A DNA stretch of 29,975 nt. Source: CAZGWJ01 sp964529445 (lineage in GTDB: Bacteria > Oederibacteriota > Muellerivitia > Muellerivitales > Muellerivitaceae). Under the pieces are notes generated by a model, which saw nothing but the letters and a program-made list of their open reading frames with translations, did no database searches and was not told the DNA's origin. Both the position numbers and the translations under genes were made by a program. Location of the stretch: positions 1 through 29,975 of the forward strand of contig CAZGWJ010000028.1 of the NCBI GenBank assembly GCA_964529445.1, given 5' to 3'. Position 1 is the stretch's first letter. Every line of letters begins with the position of its first letter. Positions 1-6,104 of the stretch are shown here, in pieces.

Positions 1-196
1 AGTACGCCGTGCGCCCCCATCGGGCGAGGAGCGTGGCGGGGGCCAGGTACGCCGGGAACCCGGTCGGGTGCGGCACGCCGCTGGCGAAGACGGCCGCCAG
101 GACCTCGCCGCAGTCGCCGAAATAGCACCCGGGCACGAGGCGCGTAAGCCCCCAACCGAACGCGGCGAGAAAGAGGAGAGGGCGGAGGACGATCAC
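1..196 (-). CDS. DUF2723 family membrane protein, N-terminal fragment
   Basis: The first 65 codons of a minus-strand gene that runs off the left end. It starts at GTG 196, four bases after the stop of the preceding gene, with GGAG of ACGGAG seven bases upstream of the GTG. The translation opens with a hydrophobic helix (VLRPLLFLAAFGWGL) and continues with a loop reading D-C-G-E, then G-V-P-H-P-T-G-F-P-A-Y. That matches the conserved first loop of DUF2723 proteins (usually D-S-G-E then HPPGYPLY). DUF2723 proteins are multi-spanning inner-membrane proteins related to GT-C glycosyltransferases. The acidic D-x-G-E residues would sit in the periplasmic active loop by analogy. The substrate is unknown and most of the protein lies outside the window. 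Confidence 0.7.
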   Translation of the reverse strand, partial: MIVLRPLLFLAAFGWGLTRLVPGCYFGDCGEVLAAVFASGVPHPTGFPAYLAPATLLARWGRTAY

Positions 197-200
197 GGGA

Positions 201-1052
201 TCACTCCGTCGCGATCCGTCGGATGTCGATCTTCACGCTTGTGAAGTCGCCATCCGGTAGGTGCCAGGTCGCTTCCCAATGTCCGGGGAAAAAAAGTCCG
301 TCGATTTCGCGCCAATCGGAGAAGGTGCCGCTCCAGGCATGCTCCTCGCTCCTCCCGCCCCGGTCCATGGGCCGCCGGGCGTGGAAAGCCGAAAGAAGAC
401 CCCTGCCGTCGAACTCGGCGATGCCGTCCCAAAGCTCGTCCCCACGCCGGATGAAGAGTCCCGCGTGGCGCGGATCGATGGTCCGCCATCCCACGTCGGG
501 CGCGACGATCCCCGGGGGAAACGCCACAATCTCGCCCAGGAAACGCAGGGCCGCTCCCCGGTCGAGATCGGGGCCGGTCGCGTCGGCCAAGGTCACGAGT
601 CCCAGCAGTGTGACGAGCATGTGTCCGCGGCCGTCGACATACTTGTCGCGGGCCCAGAGATCGATCCCCGGTGCCATGCGGGCCCGGGCCAGCCACACGA
701 AACCCGGCGGGATCACCGAATAGGCCTGTTCCGCCGTGAATGGTGTCCAGGCCGCGTCGGGCGCGGAACGCAAGACGCCGGACTGGTGCAGGACCAACAT
801 CCGGCCCGCCGCTTCGCGTTTTACGGAGAGGATCTCGAGATAGCGCCGAACGGGCTCTGGCAGTTTCCGGACCCGGGCGGGATCCGGCAGGAACACGGGC
901 GCGGCAATCCCAGCCCGGAAAAGTTCCGCCTTCTCGGCGGCGTAGAGCGAACGGAACCGATGCGCGCCAACAACCGACAGGACCGCAAGCGAGAGCAGGA
1001 CGACGGCCAGCACCCCGACCGAGGTCCACAGAATCCTGAAGCGCGTATTCAT
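201..1052 (-). CDS. DUF6544 family membrane-anchored protein
   Basis: A 283-residue protein with one N-terminal membrane helix (about residues 8-30), then a soluble domain. The soluble part carries the hallmarks of DUF6544: L-P-E-P-V-R-R-Y-L near residue 64, W-T-P-F-T-A-E-Q around residue 102, P-P-G-F-V-W-L-A-R, a Y-V-D-G-R-G-H-M segment, and a closing G-x-F-x-D-W-R-E-I-D-G-L-F-F-P motif. The function of the family is unknown. The fold is probably a lipid- or ligand-binding beta structure (inference). It reads into the DUF2723 gene with a four-base gap, so the two are probably cotranscribed. Confidence 0.75.
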   Translation of the reverse strand: MNTRFRILWTSVGVLAVVLLSLAVLSVVGAHRFRSLYAAEKAELFRAGIAAPVFLPDPARVRKLPEPVRRYLEILSVKREAAGRMLVLHQSGVLRSAPDAAWTPFTAEQAYSVIPPGFVWLARARMAPGIDLWARDKYVDGRGHMLVTLLGLVTLADATGPDLDRGAALRFLGEIVAFPPGIVAPDVGWRTIDPRHAGLFIRRGDELWDGIAEFDGRGLLSAFHARRPMDRGGRSEEHAWSGTFSDWREIDGLFFPGHWEATWHLPDGDFTSVKIDIRRIATE

Positions 1053-1077
1053 TTGCTTGCCGTCAATTCTTCATTCC

Positions 1078-1866
1078 TCATTCAGACGAGAGTTCTTCCT
1101 CCAACAACCTGAAAAAGTCAGCTCGAGCCCGTCGCTCCGCCCAGGGCCGGTGGCCGCATTCTTTCAGCAGGATGAACCGGAATTCGCGGAGAACCTCCTC
1201 CAGGGGTTCCCGCACGCCCTCCGCCGGATGCGGATCATGGTCACCATGCAGGGCCACGACGGGACATTCCACGTAGGACCCGATTCGGATCAATTCCCCG
1301 CTTGCGCGCATGGCGGCCGCCTGGGGCCAGACATTCCGGAAGATGTTCGGGTCGAGGATCACCTCCCCCTCCTCCGAAGGCAGGGGATCGAACGCGTCGG
1401 TGCGCGTGAACAGCTCCCCGAATCGCCTGAACGCTTTCTCCCGGTCTCCGCCCGCTTGGCCCTCGATGACGGGCAGGAGGGCGGCGATCTCGTCCTTCTC
1501 GGGACCGGTCAGCCGCGAATAGCGGGTGGCTTCGATGTCGGGAACGTAACGTTCCCGGAAAGGCCCGCTGGAGACCAGGAGCAGCTTGGCGACGAGCCGC
1601 GGGTGACGAGCCGCCAGAAGGTACGAAAGCCAGGCCCCCCAGGAATAGCCGACGAGCACCACCGGGGACTCCGCGTGCCTCTCGACAAGGGTCCTCAGCT
1701 CCTCCACCTGTCCCGGGACCGTGTGGGCGGTCTGGAGGGGCTCCAGAATCCCCCGGGAGACGGAGAGTTCCTTGGCGAGAGGTCCCATTTCCCCCGCCGC
1801 CCCGGGACCGCCGTGTACCAGGACCACCCGGCAGGGGGACTTTCCATATATACGGGGATTCTCCAT
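1078..1866 (-). CDS. alpha/beta hydrolase
   Basis: A 262-residue alpha/beta-hydrolase-fold protein. Visible landmarks are the oxyanion HGGPG (residues 18-22), the nucleophile elbow GYSWG with Ser75, the acid region HGDHDPHP (Asp209 or Asp211) and the catalytic His239 in GHRPW. HGGPG is typical of prolyl-iminopeptidase-like and related small-molecule hydrolases, but the substrate cannot be read from sequence. There is no signal peptide, so it is cytosolic. It starts at ATG 1866 without a recognisable Shine-Dalgarno sequence. A TATCAT hexamer lies seven bases before the ATG, which would fit leaderless transcription. It diverges from the TPR/barrel gene at 1949. Confidence 0.82.
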   Translation of the reverse strand: MENPRIYGKSPCRVVLVHGGPGAAGEMGPLAKELSVSRGILEPLQTAHTVPGQVEELRTLVERHAESPVVLVGYSWGAWLSYLLAARHPRLVAKLLLVSSGPFRERYVPDIEATRYSRLTGPEKDEIAALLPVIEGQAGGDREKAFRRFGELFTRTDAFDPLPSEEGEVILDPNIFRNVWPQAAAMRASGELIRIGSYVECPVVALHGDHDPHPAEGVREPLEEVLREFRFILLKECGHRPWAERRARADFFRLLEEELSSE

Positions 1867-1873
1867 GGGAGGG

Positions 1874-1879
1874 ATGATA
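1874..1879 (-). promoter_or_regulatory. -10-like hexamer at leaderless distance (hydrolase)
   Basis: TATCAT on the minus strand ends seven bases before the ATG at 1866, so a start site at normal distance would fall on or next to the ATG. No Shine-Dalgarno sequence and no -35 box at 17 bp are visible. Confidence 0.3.
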
Positions 1880-1931
1880 CACCATCACCGACAACCTCAT
1901 CCGCCCCAGGGAAGAAAGGGCCGAACAAAGG

Positions 1932-1937
1932 GTATAC
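1932..1937 (+). promoter_or_regulatory. -10-like hexamer close to start codon (TPR/barrel gene)
   Basis: TATACT lies 11 bases before the ATG at 1949. Transcription would begin within about five bases of the start codon, giving a leaderless or near-leaderless mRNA. No good -35 element is seen. Confidence 0.3.
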
Positions 1938-1948
1938 TGGCTGGCACC

Positions 1949-2962
1949 ATGTCGAGAAACCTGCCCTGGCTCCTGGCCGCCGCCTTGCTTCTCCCCACCC
2001 TCCTTCCCGCCGCCACGGCCGAGGAGTACTACCAGGCCGCGTTGACCCTCTACAAGCAGAAGGACTACGAACAGGCGTTCAAGTACTACGAGGCCGCCGC
2101 CCAGGTCGACCCGAAGCACTGGAAGGCCTACCAGTCCATGGGCCATTGCCGGTTCCGGCAGGACCGCAAGGGCGAGGCCCTCTACTATTACGAGAAATCC
2201 CTCGCGTTGAATCCCGACAATACGGCCCTCAAGCAGATCGCCGACTCGCTCATCGCCTCAGGCGTCACGGCCCCGGCGCCCCCGGCGCCTCCCACGGCGA
2301 CCGCGGCGCCTTCCGTGAACGCTCCCGCCGACCTGGACCGCCCGCGGCGGGGATTCGGGCTCCGGGTCGGCCTGAACTGGGTGAAACCGGCGGGCCAGGA
2401 CGGGATCGACGTCCAAAGCGGCTCGGGATACGAGGGCGGCGCCTTCTATTGGATGGAATTGCGGCGGAGGATCTTCTTCCAACCCGAGTTCCTGGTCTCG
2501 TTCCAAACCCATGAGTGGAGCGCCACGCGCGAGGTGCGGATCCCCTACCCGGGCGGAACCGTCTCCACGGCGGATTCCTGGCGCGCCACGGTGGATTCCC
2601 TCCTCGTCGAGACGCCCCTTCTCATCCGCTTCCTGGCGGCCTCGGAAACCCCGCGCATCCATTTCTTCGCGGGCGCGGTCCCGGGCGTCCTCCTCTCCCG
2701 GCGGCAAAAAGGTCGGATGGAGACGGTCGTCAGCGACGTGCCGGACTTCGGCCCCATCCTCGAGGCGAAAACAAGCGCCTCGCTGGACGCCGACCTGAAA
2801 CCCGACTCGAACGTGTTCACGGCGAGTGCGACGGGCGGCCTCCAGATCGAGATCGCCCGTTTCCTGTTGGACGTGCGCTACGCGAGGGGACTGATCCCGG
2901 TGGACAAGGAAGGGGACGCGGTGATGTCGGTGCTGTCCGCGACCGCGGGCTACAGCTTCTGA
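1949..2962 (+). CDS. exported TPR protein with C-terminal outer-membrane beta-barrel
   Basis: A 337-residue protein. ATG 1949 is chosen because it opens directly on a signal peptide (residues 1-24, hydrophobic core ending A-A-T-A before E-E-Y-Y). Residues about 25-95 form two tetratricopeptide repeats (A-x-x-L-Y-K-Q-K-D-Y-E-Q-A-F and G-H-C-R-F-R-Q-D-R-K-G-E-A). A Pro/Ala-rich linker follows (about 108-130). From about 135 to the C-terminal aromatic F the sequence alternates hydrophobic and polar residues, with a G-L-R-V-G-L-N start. This is typical of small PorT-like outer-membrane barrels. The inferred role is a periplasmic interaction domain tethered to a barrel. The open frame continues upstream of 1949 but that part lacks a signal peptide and overlaps the hydrolase gene. 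Confidence 0.72.
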   Translation: MSRNLPWLLAAALLLPTLLPAATAEEYYQAALTLYKQKDYEQAFKYYEAAAQVDPKHWKAYQSMGHCRFRQDRKGEALYYYEKSLALNPDNTALKQIADSLIASGVTAPAPPAPPTATAAPSVNAPADLDRPRRGFGLRVGLNWVKPAGQDGIDVQSGSGYEGGAFYWMELRRRIFFQPEFLVSFQTHEWSATREVRIPYPGGTVSTADSWRATVDSLLVETPLLIRFLAASETPRIHFFAGAVPGVLLSRRQKGRMETVVSDVPDFGPILEAKTSASLDADLKPDSNVFTASATGGLQIEIARFLLDVRYARGLIPVDKEGDAVMSVLSATAGYSF

Positions 2963-3011
2963 TGACAGTGAGAGACTGTCGGAAAACCCCACCGTCACCC
3001 CAAATGATACG

Positions 3012-3102
3012 CCCCCTCTCCCTTTGTCCCTCCCCCGCTTGCGGGGGAGGGAGCATTCCCTTTATTCCCTCGCCCGTTCACGGGAGAGGGCAGGGAGAGG
3101 GG
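3012..3102. repeat. CCCTCTCCC-type palindromic intergenic repeat, copy 1
   Basis: The arms 3013-3023 (CCCCTCTCCCT) and 3092-3102 (AGGGAGAGGGG) are perfect complements. They enclose a 12-bp perfect hairpin (3027-3038/3041-3052) and a second hairpin (3068-3077/3081-3090, one mismatch). The whole could fold into a cloverleaf. A related element lies at 3761-3850. It probably sits in the 3' flank of the TPR/barrel gene and could also act as a terminator. Confidence 0.75.
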
Positions 3103-3158
3103 TCTGTCGTAGTTTGTCGTAAGTATCCGGAGGACTTTACCGGCAGTCTCAGTGAGGG

Positions 3159-3241
3159 GTTAGAAGTGGGGGGTCCGGAGTCGTCGTCTCGGCAACGTCG
3201 TCATCGATAACTTCTAACTCCTAACTACAAACTCCTAACTT
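3159..3241. repeat. inverted and tandem AACTCCTAACT-type repeat
   Basis: GTTAGAAGT (3159-3167) and ACTTCTAAC (3210-3218) are perfect complements. The right arm runs into near-tandem CTAACTCC/CTAACTAC/AACTCCTAACT units up to 3241. No gene is seen here. Confidence 0.5.
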
Positions 3242-3250
3242 CTTTTGGAA

Positions 3251-3658
3251 TTAAACTGCCCAGTCCGCCTTGGCGGACAATTCCCCGACGAGGGTCGCGT
3301 CCGCGTCCGGGAAGCGGTATGTTCCCAGGTCCTCGGGCCTGACCCAGGCGAAAGCGCCGCACTCCAGGGCCTTCGGTTCCCCCGAGACGATGCGGCAATG
3401 GAACAGGTGCAGGTCCACCGTGCGGGACGGATACGGGTACCGCACCGTGCGGTAGAAGGACCTCACTTCGACCTCGAGCCCCAGTTCCTCGCGGATCTCC
3501 CTCACGACGGCGGCCTCCAGCGTCTCGCCCGGCTCCTTCTTGCCCCCCGGGATCTCCCAGTAACCGCCGAAGGAATCGCCGTCACACCGGCGCGTGATGA
3601 GGTACTTCCCGTCCCGGAAGAGGATGGCGGCCGCCACGTCGAGGATGGGTGGGATCAC
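3251..3658 (-). CDS. Nudix hydrolase (MutT-like)
   Basis: A 135-residue Nudix protein. The complete Nudix box lies at about residues 39-61: G, five residues, E, then TLEAAVV and REIREELGL, matching G-x5-E-x7-R-E-U-x-E-E-x-G-U. The size and the N-terminal strand D-V-A-A-A-I-L-F-R-D-G-K-Y-L-I fit 8-oxo-dGTP/CTP pyrophosphohydrolases of the MutT type. The substrate is inferred from family only. GTG 3658 is preferred over a GTG/ATG-type start further upstream because the upstream extension would be translated from the dispersed repeat at 3704-3732. The ribosome site (GGTGGA) is weak. Confidence 0.8.
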   Translation of the reverse strand: MIPPILDVAAAILFRDGKYLITRRCDGDSFGGYWEIPGGKKEPGETLEAAVVREIREELGLEVEVRSFYRTVRYPYPSRTVDLHLFHCRIVSGEPKALECGAFAWVRPEDLGTYRFPDADATLVGELSAKADWAV

Positions 3659-3703
3659 GGAATTCCACCCCCAAGTCCCCGAGCCCCCAAGAACGGCATG
3701 TCC

Positions 3704-3732
3704 GCCACGGATGGATGGGGATGAGCACTGAT
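3704..3732. repeat. GATGGATGGGGATG dispersed repeat, copy A
   Basis: A 29-base segment matching 26643-26671 at 25 of 29 positions. The shared core is GATGGATGGGGATG, followed after three variable bases by ACTGAT. It lies just upstream of the Nudix start. Confidence 0.7.
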
Positions 3733-3760
3733 GCGACAAGACTTCCCCGGCCCCTTCAAT

Positions 3761-3850
3761 CCCCCTCGCCCTACCCTCTCCCGTAACCGGGAGGGGGTAA
3801 TAAAAGAGTTTCCCCCTCGCCCCCTTGGGGGAGAGGGCAGGGTGAGGGGG
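3761..3850. repeat. CCCTCTCCC-type palindromic intergenic repeat, copy 2
   Basis: The 22-base arms 3761-3782 and 3829-3850 pair at 20 positions, and the two mismatches are wobble-compatible on one strand. Inside is CTCCCG/CGGGAG (3778-3783/3788-3793). It is the same family as 3012-3102. It lies 22 bases downstream of the mqnD stop, so it may also end that transcript. Confidence 0.75.
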
Positions 3851-3872
3851 TATCGTTTTTCAGCCGTGACCA

Positions 3873-4694
3873 TCATTCGATGAACCTCAAGGCCGGCATG
3901 GACGGGACCAGGCCTGCGTCCACCCCCATATCAAGCAGGAGGCGGATCGCCTGCTTCCCTTCCTCCCCCATGTCCAGGGTCCTCTCGTTGACCCACATCC
4001 CCACGAACCGGTCGGCCACGTCGCGGGTGAGGCCGCGGCCGAACTTCAACGCGTGATCGAGGGCCTCCTGCCGGTGTCCCAGGGAGTAGAGGATGGAGGC
4101 CTTCAGGTGGGACGAGACGAGGCGCTTCAGGTCCTCCGCCAGGTCCCGACGGATGGCGTTCACGCCCATCGGAAGGGGGAGCCCTGTTTTCCCGAACCAC
4201 CATTCCCCGAGTTCCTCGATCCGCCTCAATCCCCGGTCCTGGTAGGTGAGTTGACCCTCGTGGATGAGAAGTCCCGCCTCCTCCCGGCCGTCGGCCACGG
4301 CTTCCAGGATGGCGTCGAACGGCATCACTTTCTCCCGGAATCCGGGGGCGCGGAGTCTCAGCGCCAGGTAGGCGCTCGTGAGACGGCCCGGCACGGCGAT
4401 AACGCGGAAGGATTCCAGGGGCCGATCCTCCCTCGCGACCACGATCGGACCGTATTTCATGCCGATGGATGCGCCGTGGGTGAGGATGTCGTAACGGTCC
4501 GCCACGGTGGCCCAGGCGTGGGCCGAGAGCGCCGTGACCTCGTAGCGGCCCTCCCGGGCCGCCTCGTTGAGGGTCTGGATGTCCTTCAGGACGTGCTCGT
4601 AGACAAGGCCCCCGGTGTCGATCTTCCCGTTGGCCAGGGCGTGGAACATGAACGCGTCGTCCGCGTCGGGACTGTGCGCCAGACGGATGATCAA
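3873..4694 (-). CDS. mqnD: 1,4-dihydroxy-6-naphthoate synthase MqnD
   Basis: A 273-residue protein of the MqnA/MqnD family, which has a periplasmic-binding-protein-like fold but is cytosolic. It converts cyclic dehypoxanthine futalosine to 1,4-dihydroxy-6-naphthoate in the futalosine route to menaquinone. The N-terminus H-S-P-D-A-D-D-A-F-M-F matches the MqnD signature (S-x-D-x-D-D-A-F-M-F). The motif L-I-H-E-G-Q-L-T-Y places His at residue 145, the position proposed as the catalytic base in the Thermus enzyme. The start is TTG 4694, with GGAGGG nine bases upstream. No other mqn genes are in the window, so the pathway must be completed elsewhere. Confidence 0.92.
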   Translation of the reverse strand: MIIRLAHSPDADDAFMFHALANGKIDTGGLVYEHVLKDIQTLNEAAREGRYEVTALSAHAWATVADRYDILTHGASIGMKYGPIVVAREDRPLESFRVIAVPGRLTSAYLALRLRAPGFREKVMPFDAILEAVADGREEAGLLIHEGQLTYQDRGLRRIEELGEWWFGKTGLPLPMGVNAIRRDLAEDLKRLVSSHLKASILYSLGHRQEALDHALKFGRGLTRDVADRFVGMWVNERTLDMGEEGKQAIRLLLDMGVDAGLVPSMPALRFIE

Positions 4695-4709
4695 GGCGTC
4701 GATCCCTCC

Positions 4710-4735
4710 ACCACGAAGTCACGAAGACACGAAGA
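4710..4735. repeat. CACGAAG tandem dispersed repeat
   Basis: Three adjacent 8-base units, CACGAAGT (4712-4719), CACGAAGA (4720-4727) and CACGAAGA (4728-4735). They fall between the HAD gene stop and the mqnD ribosome site. The pattern is that of the short CACGAAG-type arrays scattered in many bacterial genomes. Confidence 0.6.
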
Positions 4736-4749
4736 ACGGCGTTCTTCCC

Positions 4750-5448
4750 TCATCCCAGGATCGAATCCAGAACGCGATCGGTTTCGGAGAGGTCCCGGAA
4801 CAAAACGTCCGGCCCTGCCGCCCGCAGGGTTTCCTCCGGCACGGGACCCGTGGCCACGGCCACGATCCGTGCCCCGATGGCCCGTGCGCACTCGATGTCG
4901 TAGACGGTGTCGCCCACCAGGACCGTGTCCGTTCCCGGGAAGGCGCGGCCGAGCCGCCCGAGGGCCAACGGCTCCACGCGCGCGGCCAGCTCCACCCGGC
5001 GACGGGCCCCCTCGCCGAAGACCCCGATCGGGAAATACCGGTTCAAGCCATGGGGCTCCAGCTTGATGCGGGCTCCCTCCTCGAAATTCCCCGTCAAGAG
5101 GCCCAAAGCCGCACGAGGTTCGCCGTCCAGACGCTCCAAAAGAGGCCGAACCCCGGGCTTCAGCACGACATCCTCGGGTTCGCGAACCACATCCCTCAGA
5201 CGCCGAAGATAGCTCTCCCGAACCTTCGGGACGGCGGCCCACGCCGCCTCCGCCGGAACGCCGAGCGGCGCGGTCATTTCGAGTACGATCTGCGGGTCGG
5301 TCTTCCCTCCCGCGGTGAAGCCTTCCAGTTCCGGCCGCTTCCCGAAGACCTCCGCGACGGCATCCGCGAAGGGATGCATCCACGCGCGCTTCAAGGTCGT
5401 GAGGAGGGTGCCGTCGATATCGAAGAGGACGAGTCGGGATGGGGTCAT
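4750..5448 (-). CDS. HAD-superfamily phosphatase (phosphoglycolate phosphatase-like)
   Basis: A 232-residue HAD hydrolase. Motif I is D-I-D-G-T-L (Asp10 nucleophile, Asp12). Motif II is L-L-T-G-N (Thr119). Motif IV is G-D-T-V-Y-D-I-E (Asp180, Asp184). The helical cap between residues 17 and 95 places it among C1-cap phosphatases such as Gph. Motif III is represented by an Arg-rich stretch (G-A-R-R-R-V-E-L) rather than a plain Lys. The likely reaction is phosphate-ester hydrolysis of a small metabolite; phosphoglycolate is the family default only. It starts at ATG 5448 with a weak GAAGAAAG site. It lies upstream of mqnD on the same strand, with the CACGAAG repeat in between. Confidence 0.82.
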   Translation of the reverse strand: MTPSRLVLFDIDGTLLTTLKRAWMHPFADAVAEVFGKRPELEGFTAGGKTDPQIVLEMTAPLGVPAEAAWAAVPKVRESYLRRLRDVVREPEDVVLKPGVRPLLERLDGEPRAALGLLTGNFEEGARIKLEPHGLNRYFPIGVFGEGARRRVELAARVEPLALGRLGRAFPGTDTVLVGDTVYDIECARAIGARIVAVATGPVPEETLRAAGPDVLFRDLSETDRVLDSILG

Positions 5449-5500
5449 CGGCTTTCTTCGCCCTCGGGAAGGTCGTCTTTCGCGGTTTCGCGTTCCGCGT

Positions 5501-6067
5501 CTATTTCGTGGCTTGCAGGGTCGTGCCGTCCTCGAAGACGATCACGGTGGGGACCCACATCTGCCGCATCTTTTCGAGGGGGGTATCGCAGAAACGGTTG
5601 AAGGCCTCTTCGGAGGGGAAATGCTCACGCTTGAGCTTCCAGTCCATTCCGGACTGCTGGGCCGGTTCGATGGGCATGACGGCCTCCAACGACAGGTCGT
5701 AGAGCGGTTCGTTGAACAGGGTGGCGAAACGGAGGTAGCCGCGCACGCCCCGGATGGTGCGGGACGTGACGTTCTGGAAGCCGCATTTCACCTCGATCGT
5801 CCGGGCGCTCTTCTTGAAAACGCCCTTCACCTTCGAAGCCACGCCGGAGGTCCCCTTCTCGTAGGCCCAAGCCTTGACCTTCTTCGACAGGTCGGCGCTG
5901 GTGGTCCTGCGGCCCGGCTTGGCCTTGCTCGAGGCGGGAGCCAAGCCCGGGAACGAGTACAGGGCGATCATCCCCATGAGGATCCCGATGGCCGATATCT
6001 TGAGGGTCAGTTTCACGATCTTCCCGATCCTGCCGTTTGAAAAGTGCGAAAAGTTCGAAGAGCCCAC
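5501..6067 (-). CDS. membrane-anchored or secreted protein of unknown function
   Basis: A 188-residue protein with one hydrophobic segment (about residues 20-45, I-S-A-I-G-I-L-M-G-M-I-A-L-Y), then a basic stretch and a beta-rich C-terminal domain from about residue 88. That domain contains V-K-C-G-F-Q-N-V-T-S-R-T-I-R-G-V-R-G-Y and W-V-P-T-V-I-V-F-E-D-G-T. This resembles FxLYD-like Ig folds, which describe protein-protein contacts outside the membrane (weak inference). GTG 6067 has AAGGCGG six bases upstream. A GTG at 6016 is an alternative start directly at the hydrophobic segment. The specific function is not recognised. Confidence 0.6.
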   Translation of the reverse strand: MGSSNFSHFSNGRIGKIVKLTLKISAIGILMGMIALYSFPGLAPASSKAKPGRRTTSADLSKKVKAWAYEKGTSGVASKVKGVFKKSARTIEVKCGFQNVTSRTIRGVRGYLRFATLFNEPLYDLSLEAVMPIEPAQQSGMDWKLKREHFPSEEAFNRFCDTPLEKMRQMWVPTVIVFEDGTTLQATK

Positions 6068-6104
6068 CTACGGCCGCCTTTCACATCTTTCGCACGATCC
6101 ATTC

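Noticed and set aside
3012..3850. CRISPR array from the short palindromic repeats
   Set aside because: Only two diverged copies with a gene between them, no regular spacers and no cas genes.
4710..4735. Direct-repeat operator for mqnD
   Set aside because: The CACGAAG triplet repeat has the look of a widely dispersed repeat family and is not tied to a promoter here.
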